A DNA stretch of 64,000 bases from Channallabes apus (Eukaryota; Chordata; Actinopteri; Siluriformes; Clariidae): assembly GCA_030522415.1 (NCBI GenBank), contig CM060125.1, positions 1,966,901-2,030,900 on the forward strand, given 5' to 3'. The position numbers and the translations under genes are program-made. Positions 34,401 to 46,794 of this stretch are shown piece by piece (the stretch's first letter is position 1; the number at the start of each line of letters is the position of its first letter). The notes below the pieces were generated by a model. It did not search any database and was not told the origin of the DNA. It saw nothing but the letters and a program-made list of their open reading frames with translations.

Positions 34401-37400
34401 TAACATAACAGTATTTAAAAACAAAGGAACCTAATATTTGTTATATCTAAAGTCTGACTTTTTTTTTTTTTTTCAAATCAATTTTTACAAAGTGTGCATC
34501 CACTAGTAGGTTGTAGTTTCATTAGTTATACAAAACCACTGGACAAAAAGACTTTTGTGTAGTGATATTTCCTAGACAGGAATTTTCTGTAGTAATGAAC
34601 GCCAGAAAGCTTTTTTGACTTAAAACAATGAGAGGTTATGAAACCTTAACCATTAACTCTATCACCACAGACATACAGTAGATAAGGTGTGCCATGTAAA
34701 TATGGTGCCAAAGGTCACATTATCCATTCACTCACTGGGTGTGGCTCAGCTGTATTATGTATAAGTTCCTAACGTCAGAAGGAGCAACAGCACACTTTTA
34801 TTTTAATTTGTTTTAGCAACAGATCTTAGAAAAGAAATGCAAATTTCTGACTTTTTGTTTCTTTGTTTCTTAAGTGACTGTGAAATTCAAAAACTACCAC
34901 TCACCAATCGCCATACCCCTTGAGCAAACTCACACGATTAATTAATTAATTACCTGTTCCTCATTTTGATGTAAATATTGTAATGCAAATGTAAAGTAAA
35001 AATAAGCCAAAAGGAAAAGCCCACATTTTTTTCTACTGATGGTTAAAAGAGTGTTTTATTATAAGAAGAGATTGACATGCCAAAATACCGTTTATCATAT
35101 CACATGGGGCATGGAGTTTAATGAGGTTTCGTTTAATGATGCAAAACTAAATAAGGACTATTATGAAAGTTTTATTTTCATATTTTAATGTGAAATTAAC
35201 ATTTTTATATTTATTTAAAAAAAAAAAAGAACAAGTAAAAGAAAAAAAAATCAAGAAGCCAGATTTGATTTCTACCCAATAATTATTATAATGAGTAAGA
35301 ATGAAATCTTTAAAATACTGCATTTTAGTTTCAGCAGCCTGTCATCTGAGCACAATAGATTAAATTAGATGTATTGCCACTGTGCAAAGTACAGTACATG
35401 TACAAAGCCAATCAACTGCAGTTATGGATGCAAATATGGATTTCAGTACAAATGTAGTGAAATATGGTCATACAGTATGTATAGGGGTGTGGGTGTCTTA
35501 CAGTATATACAGAAGGTGCAGTAGATATTTGGTGAAGATATGTCAAGAAGATACCGCGTTAAACAGAATGTACATACAGTGGTGTGAAAAACTATTTGCC
35601 CCCCTCCTGATTTCTTATTCTTTTGCATGTTTCTCACACAAAATGTTTCTGATCATCAAACACATTTAACTATTAGTCAAAGATAACACAAGTAAACACA
35701 AAATGCAGTTTTTAAATGAGGGGTTTTATTATTTAGGGAGAAAAAAAATCCAAACCTACATGGCCCTGTGTGAAAAAGTAATTGCCCCCTGAACCTAATA
35801 ACTGGTTGGGCCACCCTTAGCAGCAATAACTGCAATCAAGCGTTTGCGATAAATTGCAACGAGTCTTTTACAGCGCTCTGGAGGAATTTTGGCCCACTCA
35901 TCTTTGCAGAATTGTTGTAATTCAGCTTTATTTGAGGGTTTTCTAGCATGAACCGCCTTTTTAAGGTCATGCCACAACATCTCAATATGATTCAGGTCAG
36001 GACTTTGACTAGGCCACTCCAAAGTCTTCATTTTGTTTTTCTTCAGCCATTCAGAGGTGGATTTGCTGGTGTGTTTTGGGTCATTGTCCTGCTGCAGCAC
36101 CCAAGATCGCTTCAGCTTGAGTTGACGAACAGATGGCCGGACATTCTCCTTCAGGATTTTTTGGTAGACAGTAGAATTCATGGTTCCATCTATCACAGCA
36201 AGCCTTCCAGGTCCTGAAGCAGCAAAACAACCCCAGACCATCACACTACCACCACCATATTTTACTGTTGGTATGATGTTCTTTTTCTGAAATGCTGTGT
36301 TACTTTTACGCCAGATGTAACGGGACACGCACCTTCCAAAAAGTTAAACTTTTGTCACGTCGGTCCACAAGGTATTTTCACAAAAGTCTTGGAAATCATT
36401 GAGATGTTTTTTAGCAAAATTGAGACGAGCCTTAATGTTCTTTTTGCTTAAAAGTGGTTTGCGCCTTGGAAATCTGCCATGCAGGCCGTTTTTGCCCAGT
36501 CTCTTTCTTATGGTGGAGTCGTGAACACTGACCTTAATTGAGGCAAGTGAGGCCTGCAGTTCTTTAGATGTTGTCCTGGGTCTTTTGTGGCCTCTCGGAT
36601 GAGTTGTCTCTGCGCTCTTGGGGTAATTTTGGTCGGCCGGCCACTCCTGGGAAGGTTCACCACTGTTCCATGTTTTTGCCATTTGTGGATAATGGCTCTC
36701 ACTGTGGTTCGCTGGAGTCCCAAAGCTTTAGAAATGGCTTTATAACCTTTACCAGATTGATAGATCTCAATTACTTTTGTTCTCATTTGTTCCTGAATTT
36801 CTTTGGATCTTGGCATGATGTCTAGCTTTTGAGGTGCTTTTGGTCTACTTCTCTGTGTCAGGTAGCTCCTATTTAAGTGATTTCTTGATTGAAACAGGTG
36901 TGGCAGTAATCAGGCCTGGGGGTGACTACAGAAATTGAACTCAGGTGTGATAAACCACAGTTAAGTTATTTTTTAACAAGGGGGGCAATCACTTTTTCAC
37001 ACAGGGCCATGTAGATTTGGAGTTTTTTTTTCTCCCTTAATAACGTAAACCTTCATTTAAAAACTGCATTTTGTGTTCAATTATGTTATCTTTGACTAAT
37101 AGTTAACGGTTTTTGATGAGCAGAAACATTTAAGTGTGACAAACATGCAAAAGAATAAGAAATCAGGAAGGGGGCAAATAGTTTTTCACACCACTGTAAA
37201 TGGATGTCTGTATAGTACAGTGTATACAGAATAATTATGAATTAAATATACAATAGCACAATGAGATCATTATCATTTTTTGAATGATGCAAAGATGAAT
37301 AGTGGATAAAGAGGTGCAATCTAAAGTGAAAGAGATACTAGTCTCAGACAAGAGTAGTGTACTAGTTGTTATGCCATGATCAGCTGTCCTCTATGGCAAC

Positions 37401-39620
37401 AGCCAGAGGGCAAAAGTTATATTTCAGTCTGTTTATGTAAGCACTGAGGCACCTGTAGTCCCTGCTCAATAAAAGCAGGGTAAATAGTGCATGATTAGGG
37501 TGAGAAGCATCTTTGATCATGCCTATTACTGTACCTTTTGCAGACAGCATTTATGTAAATGTTCCCCTGGTGGATACCTGAATGCTGATGATTCTTTGGG
37601 CAGTTTTCGCATGCTTTGTGGTGAGGAAAAAGCAGTTGGACAGTAACACACAAATAGAGGATCTGGAAAATATTGATTATTAAATATATATCAAGATACT
37701 GAAATTTTTACTTTATTCGGTTTAATTACTATGTCAAAATTCTCAAACCTTTTGTTAACTTCCAAATTTTTATTGAAAAACTAATTAAATCCCAGATTTG
37801 AAATGTGGTCTTAGACTTTTGGACTCACCAAAATAAATATGTTTATATTGTATAAACATGTTGTTCTTTTACCACACATCGATATTATTTACATAAGTAC
37901 AATACGGTTATTCTTCCAGACGGACAGACAGAATTAAAGGAAGAAATAAAATAACAAATAAAAAGAGATCACAAATAAACAGGTTTAGCATGGCTTAATA
38001 CTGTATATTCAAGCACTAAATGTGACATACAGTATATTGCACCGCTGCCCATCATATTAACAGAGATAGATTTTCCCTAACTTGTATAATCTTTAGAATC
38101 AGACTCAGAATCAGAATCAGAAATAGTTTTATTGCCGAGGATGCTTGCACGTACAAGGAATTAGTTTTAGTGACGGAGCTTCCAGAACAAAAAATAAATG
38201 ACAATAAAAAAATTTTTTTTTAAAAAGGTTGACATCAAATGAAGTAGGGTGTGAGATCCCTTTAAAAATGTTACATAAATATCTGAAATCTGTGGTATTA
38301 TACAGTATATTGCACAGTGGTATAGTACACAATATTGCACATATACTGTATTTATTGACAGAATGATGTTGAGCTGATCGTGAGGTAGATTGCCTGGGGA
38401 ATTTCGGTGCTCTATAGTGTCGACCCGACGGCAAAAGTTCAAATAGAATGTGGCTTGGGTGTGAGCGGTCCAAAGTGATATTCCGAGCCCTTTTCTTTAC
38501 TCTGGATATATACTGTACAGTTCCTGCAGCATGGGCAGGGGAGTGCCGATAATATATATACGATAAATCCATATAAATCCAGCCTCACTGAAAACTGATA
38601 CTTTGCATGAATTCCTTCTGGGCAGAAATCTTCGAGGAACTGAGTGGAAGAGGAGACGAGCCTGACCTCTTGTCAGTTCTTACTGTTCTGGCTTCAACAG
38701 AGATCCCTGGGCTACCACCAGGGGGCGGCCTTCAGAGCAAGTAAGACACATTGCACTTTGACTACCTTCAAAATTTGGTTGATGCTGCTTCTTTAATTTT
38801 GTTACAAAAAGCTGTAAAGTAGAGAACTACTTACTTACCCACCTGTAATATAAATGCAAGTAATATACGTCCAAACTAAACTAGTCAATCAGTGATGCTG
38901 ATGCGGTTCAGAAAACTCACTTGTGTAGTACTCAATCATTTTCAAACATCAACTGTTCTCATGCTTTTATTTTATTTGAGCACAAGATACTACATTACAT
39001 TAATGACATTTTTAGCATGAATGCCCAACTAATTAATATCTACACCAGAAAATCCTTTTCACCCAGTTAGTCTATTTATTTGAGCATTTTTGTATCCCTC
39101 TGCCTCCCCGGCCCTCCTCACCTCTCAAATGCAATTCATCCTAAAACTAATTCTGGTTATAATTATTTCTAGTTAAATTAGTTACTGTATAAATGTAAAC
39201 ATGGACTGTCAGTGAATAAACGTAATTCTACGATGTTGTTTAAAGCAGTTAATGCATTTATGGAAATGGTTTGGGCTGAGATACATGTTAGCAATATACA
39301 GTAGTACTAGAATTGTCCTGTATAAAACCAAAGAAGCAACTTCACAAATCAAACTTGTCTTTTTTTTTTTTTTTTTACCTTTAGTTTAAATAACAGCATG
39401 CATGCACTCTCAATGATTCTTTTCATGAGATTAAATTATTATTATTATTATTATTATTATTTTACCATCATGCTTTTTATGTATGTTATAATATTTTGAC
39501 TAATATCTTTCTTTTTTTTTTCTTGAATTTTCCAGACGAAACTGCATAATTTCTGCTTATTATCAACAAAAGGAGATTCGTAAAGCCAGATTAGCCCAGG
39601 TGACATTTTCTGTATTTTAG
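31445..39620 (+). CDS. ppm1n: PP2C-family Ser/Thr phosphatase PPM1N (5 coding exons, 433 aa)
   Basis: Metal-dependent protein phosphatase. Exons 31445-31856, 32552-33123, 34124-34241, 38626-38740 and 39536-39620 join in frame with GT/AG borders to 433 codons plus stop; human PPM1N is about 430 aa. PP2C motifs: RAHMEDFH near residue 90, metal-binding VYDGHAG near 115, GNCGDSRAV and [33 protein letters not shown], and [11 protein letters not shown] at the exon 2/3 join. The C-terminal [13 protein letters not shown] resembles human PPM1N IPDLPPGGGLDCK. The linker after the start is Gly/Glu-rich. A second in-frame ATG at 31475 (MPAFVRQL) resembles the human start and could be the true one. In the last exon a possible donor (CAG|GTGACA, 39599/39600) leaves the final seven residues uncertain. 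The neighbour rtn2 matches human synteny. Confidence 0.92.
32150..32330 (-). repeat. Old SINE/LINE-tail relic in ppm1n intron 1
   Basis: Weak reverse-orientation similarity to the SINE tail family (TTTTATTCAAAGCAACCTAC; GCAGTTGAAGGTTAAATGAC; ATCACTGAGCTATAAC). Strongly diverged. Confidence 0.5.
33124..34123. other. ppm1n intron 2, nothing recognised
   Basis: One kilobase with a poly-G run near 33477-33490 and no other identifiable feature. Confidence 0.6.
34242..35339. other. ppm1n intron 3, proximal part, nothing recognised
   Basis: AT-rich sequence with A- and T-runs; no gene or repeat family recognised. Confidence 0.5.
35340..35574 (-). repeat. Possible LINE 3' end flanking the Tc1 insertion
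   Basis: Words such as GATGTATTGCCACTGTGCAA read in reverse resemble the 3' ends of fish CR1/Rex1 LINEs. Together with 37197-37630, which contains ATGGCAACAGCCAGAGGGCA, it may form one old LINE copy split by the Tc1 element. Low certainty. Confidence 0.35.
35577..37196 (-). mobile_element. Tc1-like transposon in ppm1n intron 3
   Basis: A 1620-bp element flanked by TA on both sides (35575-35576 and 37197-37198). The ends CAGTGGTGTGAAAAACTATT and AATAGTTTTTCACACCACTG are perfect inverted repeats, with similarity continuing about 150 bp inward. It carries a damaged transposase on the minus strand and lies antisense to ppm1n. It appears to have inserted into an older LINE remnant. Confidence 0.95.
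35795..36816 (-). pseudogene. Tc1-family transposase, frameshifted
   Basis: Three minus-strand pieces cover the protein. From ATG 36816: [20 protein letters not shown], helix-turn-helix [20 protein letters not shown], and an AT-hook-like linker [17 protein letters not shown] frameshift near 36590-36610 moves to [20 protein letters not shown] and [11 protein letters not shown], stopping at 36344. A second break precedes [42 protein letters not shown] and [11 protein letters not shown], ending at 35795. The catalytic Asp is present in LWTD and in QQDN, and the Glu in HIEMLW, so the triad survives although the frame does not. Confidence 0.9.
38090..38572 (-). mobile_element. Rex1/CR1-like LINE 3' end
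   Basis: The minus-strand frame from 38572 contains [28 protein letters not shown] and [10 protein letters not shown], the C-terminus of CR1/Rex1-type ORF2, followed by the 3'UTR and terminal GGCAATAAAACTATTTCTGA with repeated GATTCTGA units (38095-38120). Heavily 5'-truncated. It ends just upstream of ppm1n exon 4. Confidence 0.8.
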
Positions 39621-41486
39621 CATTAAAAAATCTACATTTGAATAACATGGTCAGTATAAACCTATTATATAGTTTAAAATTATTATATAATTTAATTATA
39701 TTGTTGTGAATTATTCCACTGATTAACCAATTTGCTGCTACCAAGATTGAATCTGTATAGAAATATTTTAATAAATTATCATGTATACTAGAAAATAAAT
39801 ACTAGATTTAAAAAACTAAATATTAATGCTAATTATCTGATTATTACACGGTTTTCCAGTCTGCTATTGTCCAGAGCCACGACACCTAAATCATATTTCT
39901 TCTCCATTCTGATGCTCAGTTTGAACTTTAGCAGCTCGTCTTGATGCCTAAATGTATTGATTTGCTGCCAAATGGTTGGCTGATTAGATATTTGCATTAA
40001 CAAGCAGTTGGACAGGTCTACCTAATGCATTGGCTGGTGAGTTTAAATATATGTGCATGTTCTTTCTGCTCACATATTTTCACTTATGTTTTCAGGAACT
40101 TGGTTCTGCAGATTCCACATAGTCACCTCCTAAACCCCTACTATGGACAGACCGACACCTATATACTCTGTCATGTAAAAGAAAAATCTTTCTATTGTGA
40201 GAATCTTTCTATTATTCTATTATGTGAGAAATGAGAATTATACGTTTTTATCTGACTACAGTCAATAAACTTGGCTTTGCCTTGTTATTTTAGGGAGTGG
40301 GGGAGAATCTCTCAGTTAGGGGTAGCTACTGTACCTGTAGAAGGATTATTTCAAACCACTCACTTCCCAAGATAACATTGTTTATTGTTAATAATCCCAA
40401 GATTATTGATTGTTATCTACAGTATATGTACTTAGGTTTTTGGCTTATTTCCCAAATGTTTTCTTATATATGAAAAATTTAAAAATGGCAACTCTCAGGT
40501 AATTTGTAAAAACTATAAAAACAAAGAATTTTAAACAAAGGTTTTAAAGAAATATTCTGGTGTTACAGAGACAGTTTTTTGTAGCAGGGTCAGAATGACA
40601 GTGGTGTTTCTGATTAGCCATATTCTACAGTTCAGCACAGTACAAATATTATATGCAGCCGCAGACACTCATGAAGATCTTCAAATGGCTTTTCCTGTAA
40701 TTTGATCTGATGTTTGCATGATGTGTAATGTGCTGCCTTACTGGCCACCTAGAATATCAATTAGATGGACATAATTTATATTATTCATAGATTTCCTAGT
40801 GTCTATTCAACAAAAATTTTATTCCTGATTGTATGATGTTATGTGACATGTAGGTATTTAAAGGTCAAATTCTCAAAAATAAAGGAATAAAACAGAAGAG
40901 TTGGGTAATAAAATCCCGGTTTATTTGTAGCAGCCTTGGCCTTATAGTAAGATGTATTGCCTAGTCTACGTACATGTCTAGGTTAAGCCGTAGAAACGGG
41001 GGTTTCTAAACATTTAAGATGCATCTAGTCATTAACATGAAAGCAGAAGTATGTAACTTTTAGGGGTTCAGGGATTTGGTGACTCCTCTAGTAGTAATGT
41101 GTTATTTCAAGCTATTCATGGTGGAACATTTTGCAATGTCAGTGGTGCTACTGTATGAGTCAAGACACATTACATAATACGTTTTTAAATAGTGTGTAAG
41201 GTTGTGGTGTCGCTCAACAATGATGAGTTTTAAAATAATCCGTCCAAAATTTCCAGTGCTGAATTAATATTTTTAGGCCTTTCACAGCAACACCACAGCA
41301 GTATGATTATTTGGCATGCCTCAAAATATTTTTTCTGAAATAGTCAACAATGTGACTCTATTTTCAACAAAGTAAGACAAGTTCCATACTGCAATTTAAA
41401 CTTTGTCATTTCCAACCATCAACCATTCCCAAAACAATAAGTCGCAAGAGTTAGTCACATGTAGCATCCAAGACCCTTTTTTTTTC
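39621..41486. other. Intergenic DNA downstream of ppm1n
   Basis: AT-rich. At 39955-40040 lies a fragment matching the right end of the inverted-repeat family seen at 2068-2882 (TTGGCTGATTAGATATTTGC). Nothing else recognised. Confidence 0.5.
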
Positions 41487-42042
41487 TTCAGCTCAGTCAT
41501 CAGCCAGGAGTATCCAATCCAAGCCCAGTGTTTAGAGCTTTTACTTCACTAGACATAAAAATGGAGGACTTCCATTTGAGAAATCCTTTTCCTTGGGTAT
41601 CTCTGCTTTCAATCAAATACAGGATTTGAATACTTTGACCACCACTGATGATATACCAGGAAACCGATGACAAGATCATGGGAACCCAAAGCTCATCTAT
41701 GGGACCAAAGGCTAAGCTGTCAAAGTAATGCAAAAAAAAAAAAGGTACTGCTGGCCACAATAGAAAGATATCAGAACACCCAGTGCATCACAGCCTGCCG
41801 CATATGGGGCTTAGCAGGCAAAGAGTTCAAGATTGAAGTCTCAACCTGAGCCATGGAGGCCTCACGCTGCAAACCCACAGGACCCAAAGGAACCACTGCT
41901 ACCGTCACAGTGACAGACACCACAGCACACTGCCAGAGGTCTTGTGCCTCAAGAGGCTACAGCTCCCGAGTGGCACATGGGAAAACTATACAATATTGGC
42001 CTTGGTGTGTTGGGTTTTAATGTTATGAATGATCAGTGTATA
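41487..42042 (+). mobile_element. Tc1/mariner-like deletion derivative
   Basis: The right end reads GGGTTTTAATGTTATGAATG then ATCAGTGTATA, a terminus common in fish DNA transposons. Interior segments (GTACTGCTGGCCACAATAGA; GCATCACAGCCTGCCGCATA; CATGGAGGCCTCACGCTGCA) resemble parts of the corresponding autonomous element's coding region, but with large deletions and stops. The left terminus was not identified. Confidence 0.5.
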
Positions 42043-43960
42043 TTTGCCTAAAAATTACATATCATGTTTTTTTATGTATTCACCTACTGTACATATATAA
42101 AACAATACATTTAATTATTATAAACAGGGAACATCTGTGCTACCCTGTTACCATTTACATTTTAACATTTTAACTTCTAATACAAAAAAAAATATTCTTC
42201 AAAACCGTGACACTAGACAGTACTTGCATAAATGTTAAATAAAATTCTCCTTACAGAAAGGTGCTGTATAAGTTGCTTCTGCAGAAAAAAATAAAATAAA
42301 TTAGAGAACATAAAAAAAAAAAAAAAAGCTTCAGTTATAAAGAAATGATTCAAAACCTTCTGAGCAAAACGTTTTACGATTTCAACAGTGCTGTGGTCTT
42401 TATAACATAAACAACCAGTCAGGATCCGCGTACTGCTGGAGGCGGAACGAGAAGTTCAGACCAAATTTTCCACACTAGAAGAAAACATGCACAAACTTAA
42501 TCCAATCTTGGCATTTAATGGAAGATTTTTTTAACAAAATGTTGGAACTTGGTGCTAATACTACTGTACATCTTAGGTATTTATTACGATTAGATTAAGG
42601 CTCACTTTTCTTGTATCTTTCATTATTATAAAGTGAGGAACACGGTTCCAACCCATCCAAACCTTCAGCCTCGTGGGGGCACCAGAGTGTAACTCCTCAG
42701 CTTACACTCCTGAATACGTCATGAGAATACTCTATGTTTGGTAACATCATCCTGTTGATGCTGGTTTAACAATGGGGCCACCAGTGTTCCTCAGAATGAA
42801 ACAACAAACAAGAAAGGGAAGATGTGGAAGTAGCACACAGGCTACGGAAGAAATGGGGCATGCAAGATGCCCGTGAATCAGTTTTCTGCTTTTTAAAGTG
42901 TCTATTCTGCAGATATACAGTACTAGGAATTGAAAAAAAAGCTATTTACAACATAATACAACATAATCCATAAATATCTGCATGTTTTACATTCGGACTC
43001 TAAATATAGTACAGGTCAATACACAGTTTAATCTTAGACATAAATAATGTGTATGTGTGTTTTTAAATGGGTCTTTTCTGAGAGTGACATGATGGCAGCT
43101 GCACAGCTCTCATAAATCAGACTATATCTCAGAAGCGTTGCTGAAGGAGCTCTCCAGAGGCCAGTCTGATTGCTCACAGTATAAACCAATCACTTCAACC
43201 CGTCAAAGTGACTCTCAGATGAGTTGATACAATGGCACCGCTCCGGTGTTTAACATTTCCTCTCGGATTAGATGTGAAATTTTGATACGAGTCTTTCTTT
43301 AAGTAGAGGACGATTGTTCATGTATAAACCGTCCTTATGATCATGTAACCTTGCGTATATTTGTGACGTGTTAGGAATGAATTATTTACCTAATCATGCA
43401 GTGTTTCTAACTTACAGTAGTCTTGGTCTATACCTTAATACACACCCCAAGATGCCGACATCACTACACGCAAAATGCCAAATTGAGTCAAATCAGCCTT
43501 GTTGAGTTTTAATTTTGCACAGGCGCTACATTGCTAATGTAGATAAAGCAATTCTTTCCCAGTCTATTTATTTCTACAATTTATTGAAATGGTTTATGCC
43601 AAAATATTCACAAAAGCAGGTCTATGGGATGCCTTTAACTGTAAAATAAGGTCCACGAACCCCCTCAGTACAGATTTATTTCCTGAAAATGACTACAATA
43701 ATATTTATGCTGCAATAATAATATTGTAGCTATAGAGCTTTTTTTATTCCTATATAGAACGCATTACGTTTAGCTTACGTACAGTATAAGCATCATTGCA
43801 TTAAAGTTGCATTGACCAGTAAAATACCCTAAACTAATTTTTAATACTTTTTGTATTTGTCACATTCGCCTAGTACCAGTGCAAGACTAAGGATATTTTA
43901 ATACAAATATTTTTGATGATTGCTATGAGAGGAAATAGATTATGAGTGAAATCACTCATT
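42043..43960. other. Intergenic DNA, possibly part of the potassium-channel 3'UTR
   Basis: No exon seen. The channel gene ends at 44535 on the minus strand, so its 3'UTR may extend into this stretch. Contains an A-run at 42310-42326. Confidence 0.4.
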
Positions 43961-44297
43961 CATCTTCTATACCGCTTTATCCTGTGTTCAGGGTCGCAGG
44001 GACCTGGAGCCTATCCCAGGAGACTCGGGGCACGAGGCGGTGTATACCCCTGGACAGGGTGCCAATCCATCGCAGGGCACACACACACACACACCGATTC
44101 ACACACTACGGGCAATTTGGGAACACCAATTAGCCTAACCTACATATCTTTAGACTGTGGGAGGAAACCAGAGTACCAGGAGGAAACCCACCAAGCACGG
44201 GGAGAACATGCAAACTCCATGCACACAGAGACGGGAATCGAACCCGGACCCTGGAGGTGCAAGGCGACGGTGCTAACCACTACACCATTGTGCCGCC
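43961..44297 (-). mobile_element. V-SINE, reverse orientation
   Basis: Complete copy of the family at 7595: tail (CATCTTCTATACCGCTTTAT) first, core (GGGGAGAACATGCAAACTCC) and tRNA-like head (GTGCTAACCACTACACCATT) last. Lies 240 bp downstream of the potassium-channel stop codon. Confidence 0.9.
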
Positions 44298-44534
44298 TAA
44301 TCTATGTTTCATTTTTCTTTCATATAAGGAATGCAGTAATGCTACTGTAATGATTAATTATTAGTATATGAAGTAAGTGAACTTTTAACATACTAAATCT
44401 TGACTGAGTAAAACTGCCCAAATTTCCACACTCTCTAACATCTAGGAGTTTTTAAATCTTTCTCTTTCCTATTTTGCTCATTACAAAAAAAAAAAAAAAA
44501 AAAAAAACAGATGCTATGATCCACTGTGACTGAG

Positions 44535-46362
44535 CTACCTGTCAACACTCGTCTCTTGTAGGCGGTTATTCATGATGGCGAAGGCTCCTACTCCAACAGA
44601 AAAGCCGTTCTGCCGAACATGGCTCTGTCTTGGGTTTCCATGGGCGGTCTCTGAGAGCTGCTTCTGCAGAATAGCCAGAGAAACCTTGTTGGCCATAAAG
44701 TCGTTGACAGAGATCATTTCTCCTGAGAGTCTGTGCCCTGTGAGATAACCTCCATCTGGCCCGGCGCCAGGATCAGTCTCACTATCACATACTGTTTCCA
44801 CTGATGCATTAGTGAAGCGCTGCTTCCGCGCAGCCTCATTGGCAGGGGCTGGGTGTACAGCATTGCGTTTCTGTGCCCTCTGTCGGGGGTTTCCGGTTAT
44901 GGGGTGCTGGCTGTGCCGCTGGCTGGGAAGGCAGCAACAGCAGCATGCTGAGCCTTGCCTTCTGTAGGTCCGTCCTCGACAGGGACACTGCAACCTGCTG
45001 CAGTCCAGCTTGGTCAGGATCCAGTTTAGGGTCTGCTTGATGATGATGGAAATGACATTGAAAAGTGAGTAGATGCAGCAAACACCCATGAGGATAAAAA
45101 GACAGTTGCCTAGTCTGTAAGCCTCCTGTGCCTTGTAGCTCTCCCTTTGGCTACTAACTAAGTCTCCGAAGCCGATGGTGCTGAAGGCCACGAAGCAGAA
45201 ATAGAGTGAGTCAAAGTAATCCCAGTCTTCCATAGACGAGTACAGTGCTGAGGCGCAGCAGGCAATCAGCAGTGCTGCCACCCCCAGGATGAGCATCACA
45301 TAATAGACAGAGGGTTTCCAGCCTTCCAGGCTGTCATCCTCACTGTGAGCCTCCTCTCGTCCCACACCAGCACGCCGCAGCTGCCTCTCGTGACACCAGC
45401 GCATGATGTACGCCAACATGGTGATGATGCGCTCCAGGAAGAGGTTGAAAAACAAGATGGTTGCAGCACAACCAATGAGTCCATAGAATATTAAAAACAC
45501 TTTGCCACCTATCGTCACGGGTGTAGTCATGCCGAAACCTGCAAATAAGCAACAGTTGGGCATAATGAATATATTTGGCTTTTTTAAAGTATCAGTGTGT
45601 TAATCTGTAATGCTCCCTGCAGCTTATAAGGGAATTTTAATTGAATTAAAAAACATCTCAACAGTGTCAACCAAAAGTTGTCCCACCAACACCTAACCAG
45701 CATCACTCTTTTCTCATGATCTCTTATGGCATATTACTGTAGTTTCCGTTTTCATTCAAGTTAATTTCAGGACACAGAAGCTGAATGGTGGCCAGAAATA
45801 AAGAAACCCTGCACATGCATTGTATACTAATATTGCAAATCACATCTTTTTTAAGATACATTAGACATTTAATAATTACTACTGTAAGTAAGAAGAGTCT
45901 ACATGCACCTCGAAATTTCTGTTTGGCTTTGGGTTGATTTTGACTGTCTGGGAAAAAGCCTTAAAATGTTGAAAATGAAGGTGTATGAATGTCATGAGAC
46001 TCAAAACAAAACTGACCTATTGTGGAAACTACGGTACCGACAAAGTAGAAAGCTCCAGAGAAGTCCCAGCGAGGTCTCAGAGTGTCCACACGGATGCCTG
46101 TGACGAAGGCCTCCTCATAGTGCCTCAGCAAAGCCTGCAGGCTCTCCACGTTCAACCTGTGCTGCCGGGTGAAGTTAGCCAGCTGTTCCTCCCAGCGCTG
46201 GTGCGCCCGCAGCTCAGATGGACGCTCAAGGGCGGAGAACACCAGGGCCCCACAGAACAGGTAGAGCAGGATGAACGCCGCCAACAGGCCAAAACGAGCA
46301 TTGTCCTCATTCAAGTGCAGTGGAAAGCAACAGCTGCTCCTGGCATCCGTTCTGCGAGGCAT
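44535..46362 (-). CDS. THIK-type two-pore K+ channel, kcnk12/13 family (2 exons, 449 aa)
   Basis: Two-pore-domain potassium channel subunit; dimers form background K+ channels in the plasma membrane. Exon 1 is 46362-46017, exon 2 is 45538-44535; the intron splits the Gly of the first selectivity filter (TIG|FG), the intron position of THIK genes. Order: HLNEDNARF, TM1 about 25-46, extracellular cap with an N-glycosylation site (NFTR), pore 1 TIGFG at 114-118, TM2 (FLIFYGLIGCAATILFFNLF), TM3 (YYVMLILGVAALLIACCASA), pore 2 TIGFGDL, TM4 (CLFILMGVCCIYSLFNVISI). The tail has a Cys cluster and a conserved end (LAILQKQLSETAHG; AIMNNRLQETSVDR). The last 17 residues look nearer KCNK13, while QLSETAHG looks nearer KCNK12. 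The N-terminus lacks the Arg-rich ER-retention stretch of THIK-2. It may be a third THIK paralogue. Confidence 0.93.
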
Positions 46363-46794
46363 GACTTAAGCACCAGCAGGAAACGACACAGCCAGACAAG
46401 CATACACACACAGACACAAAGTAAGCATACATATGCACACCCACGCATCTAAAGAAGACACATAAAAGATTTGTCTACATGAATGAATTGAAAATAAGGA
46501 TGGAGTTAGTGGGCCTCTGAAGTCTTTGTTCCTCCTCTTCAGTGAAGCAGTAACAGAGCGCGATCAGTTCCTGAGGCTTCACGAGATGCCATTCTGCAAA
46601 GTGTGAAACATTAAGCTGCACACCAAATCCTGATCGCTATCTCCTGGCATGGCAGTGTCCAGTTTTGAGGCATTCCACATAAGCAAACTGTAATGGGTTG
46701 TTAATGAACTGTCCACCTCCTGCACCATCACTTCTGCAAGAGAAACCATCAGTGACACAGGTCTCAATGTACAACAGTACTGTTACAGTATGTA

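Noticed and set aside
45961..46016. Read-through of potassium-channel exon 1 to a short C-terminus
   Set aside because: The GTCAGT donor and the filter sequence TIG|FG completed by exon 2 show that splicing occurs there.
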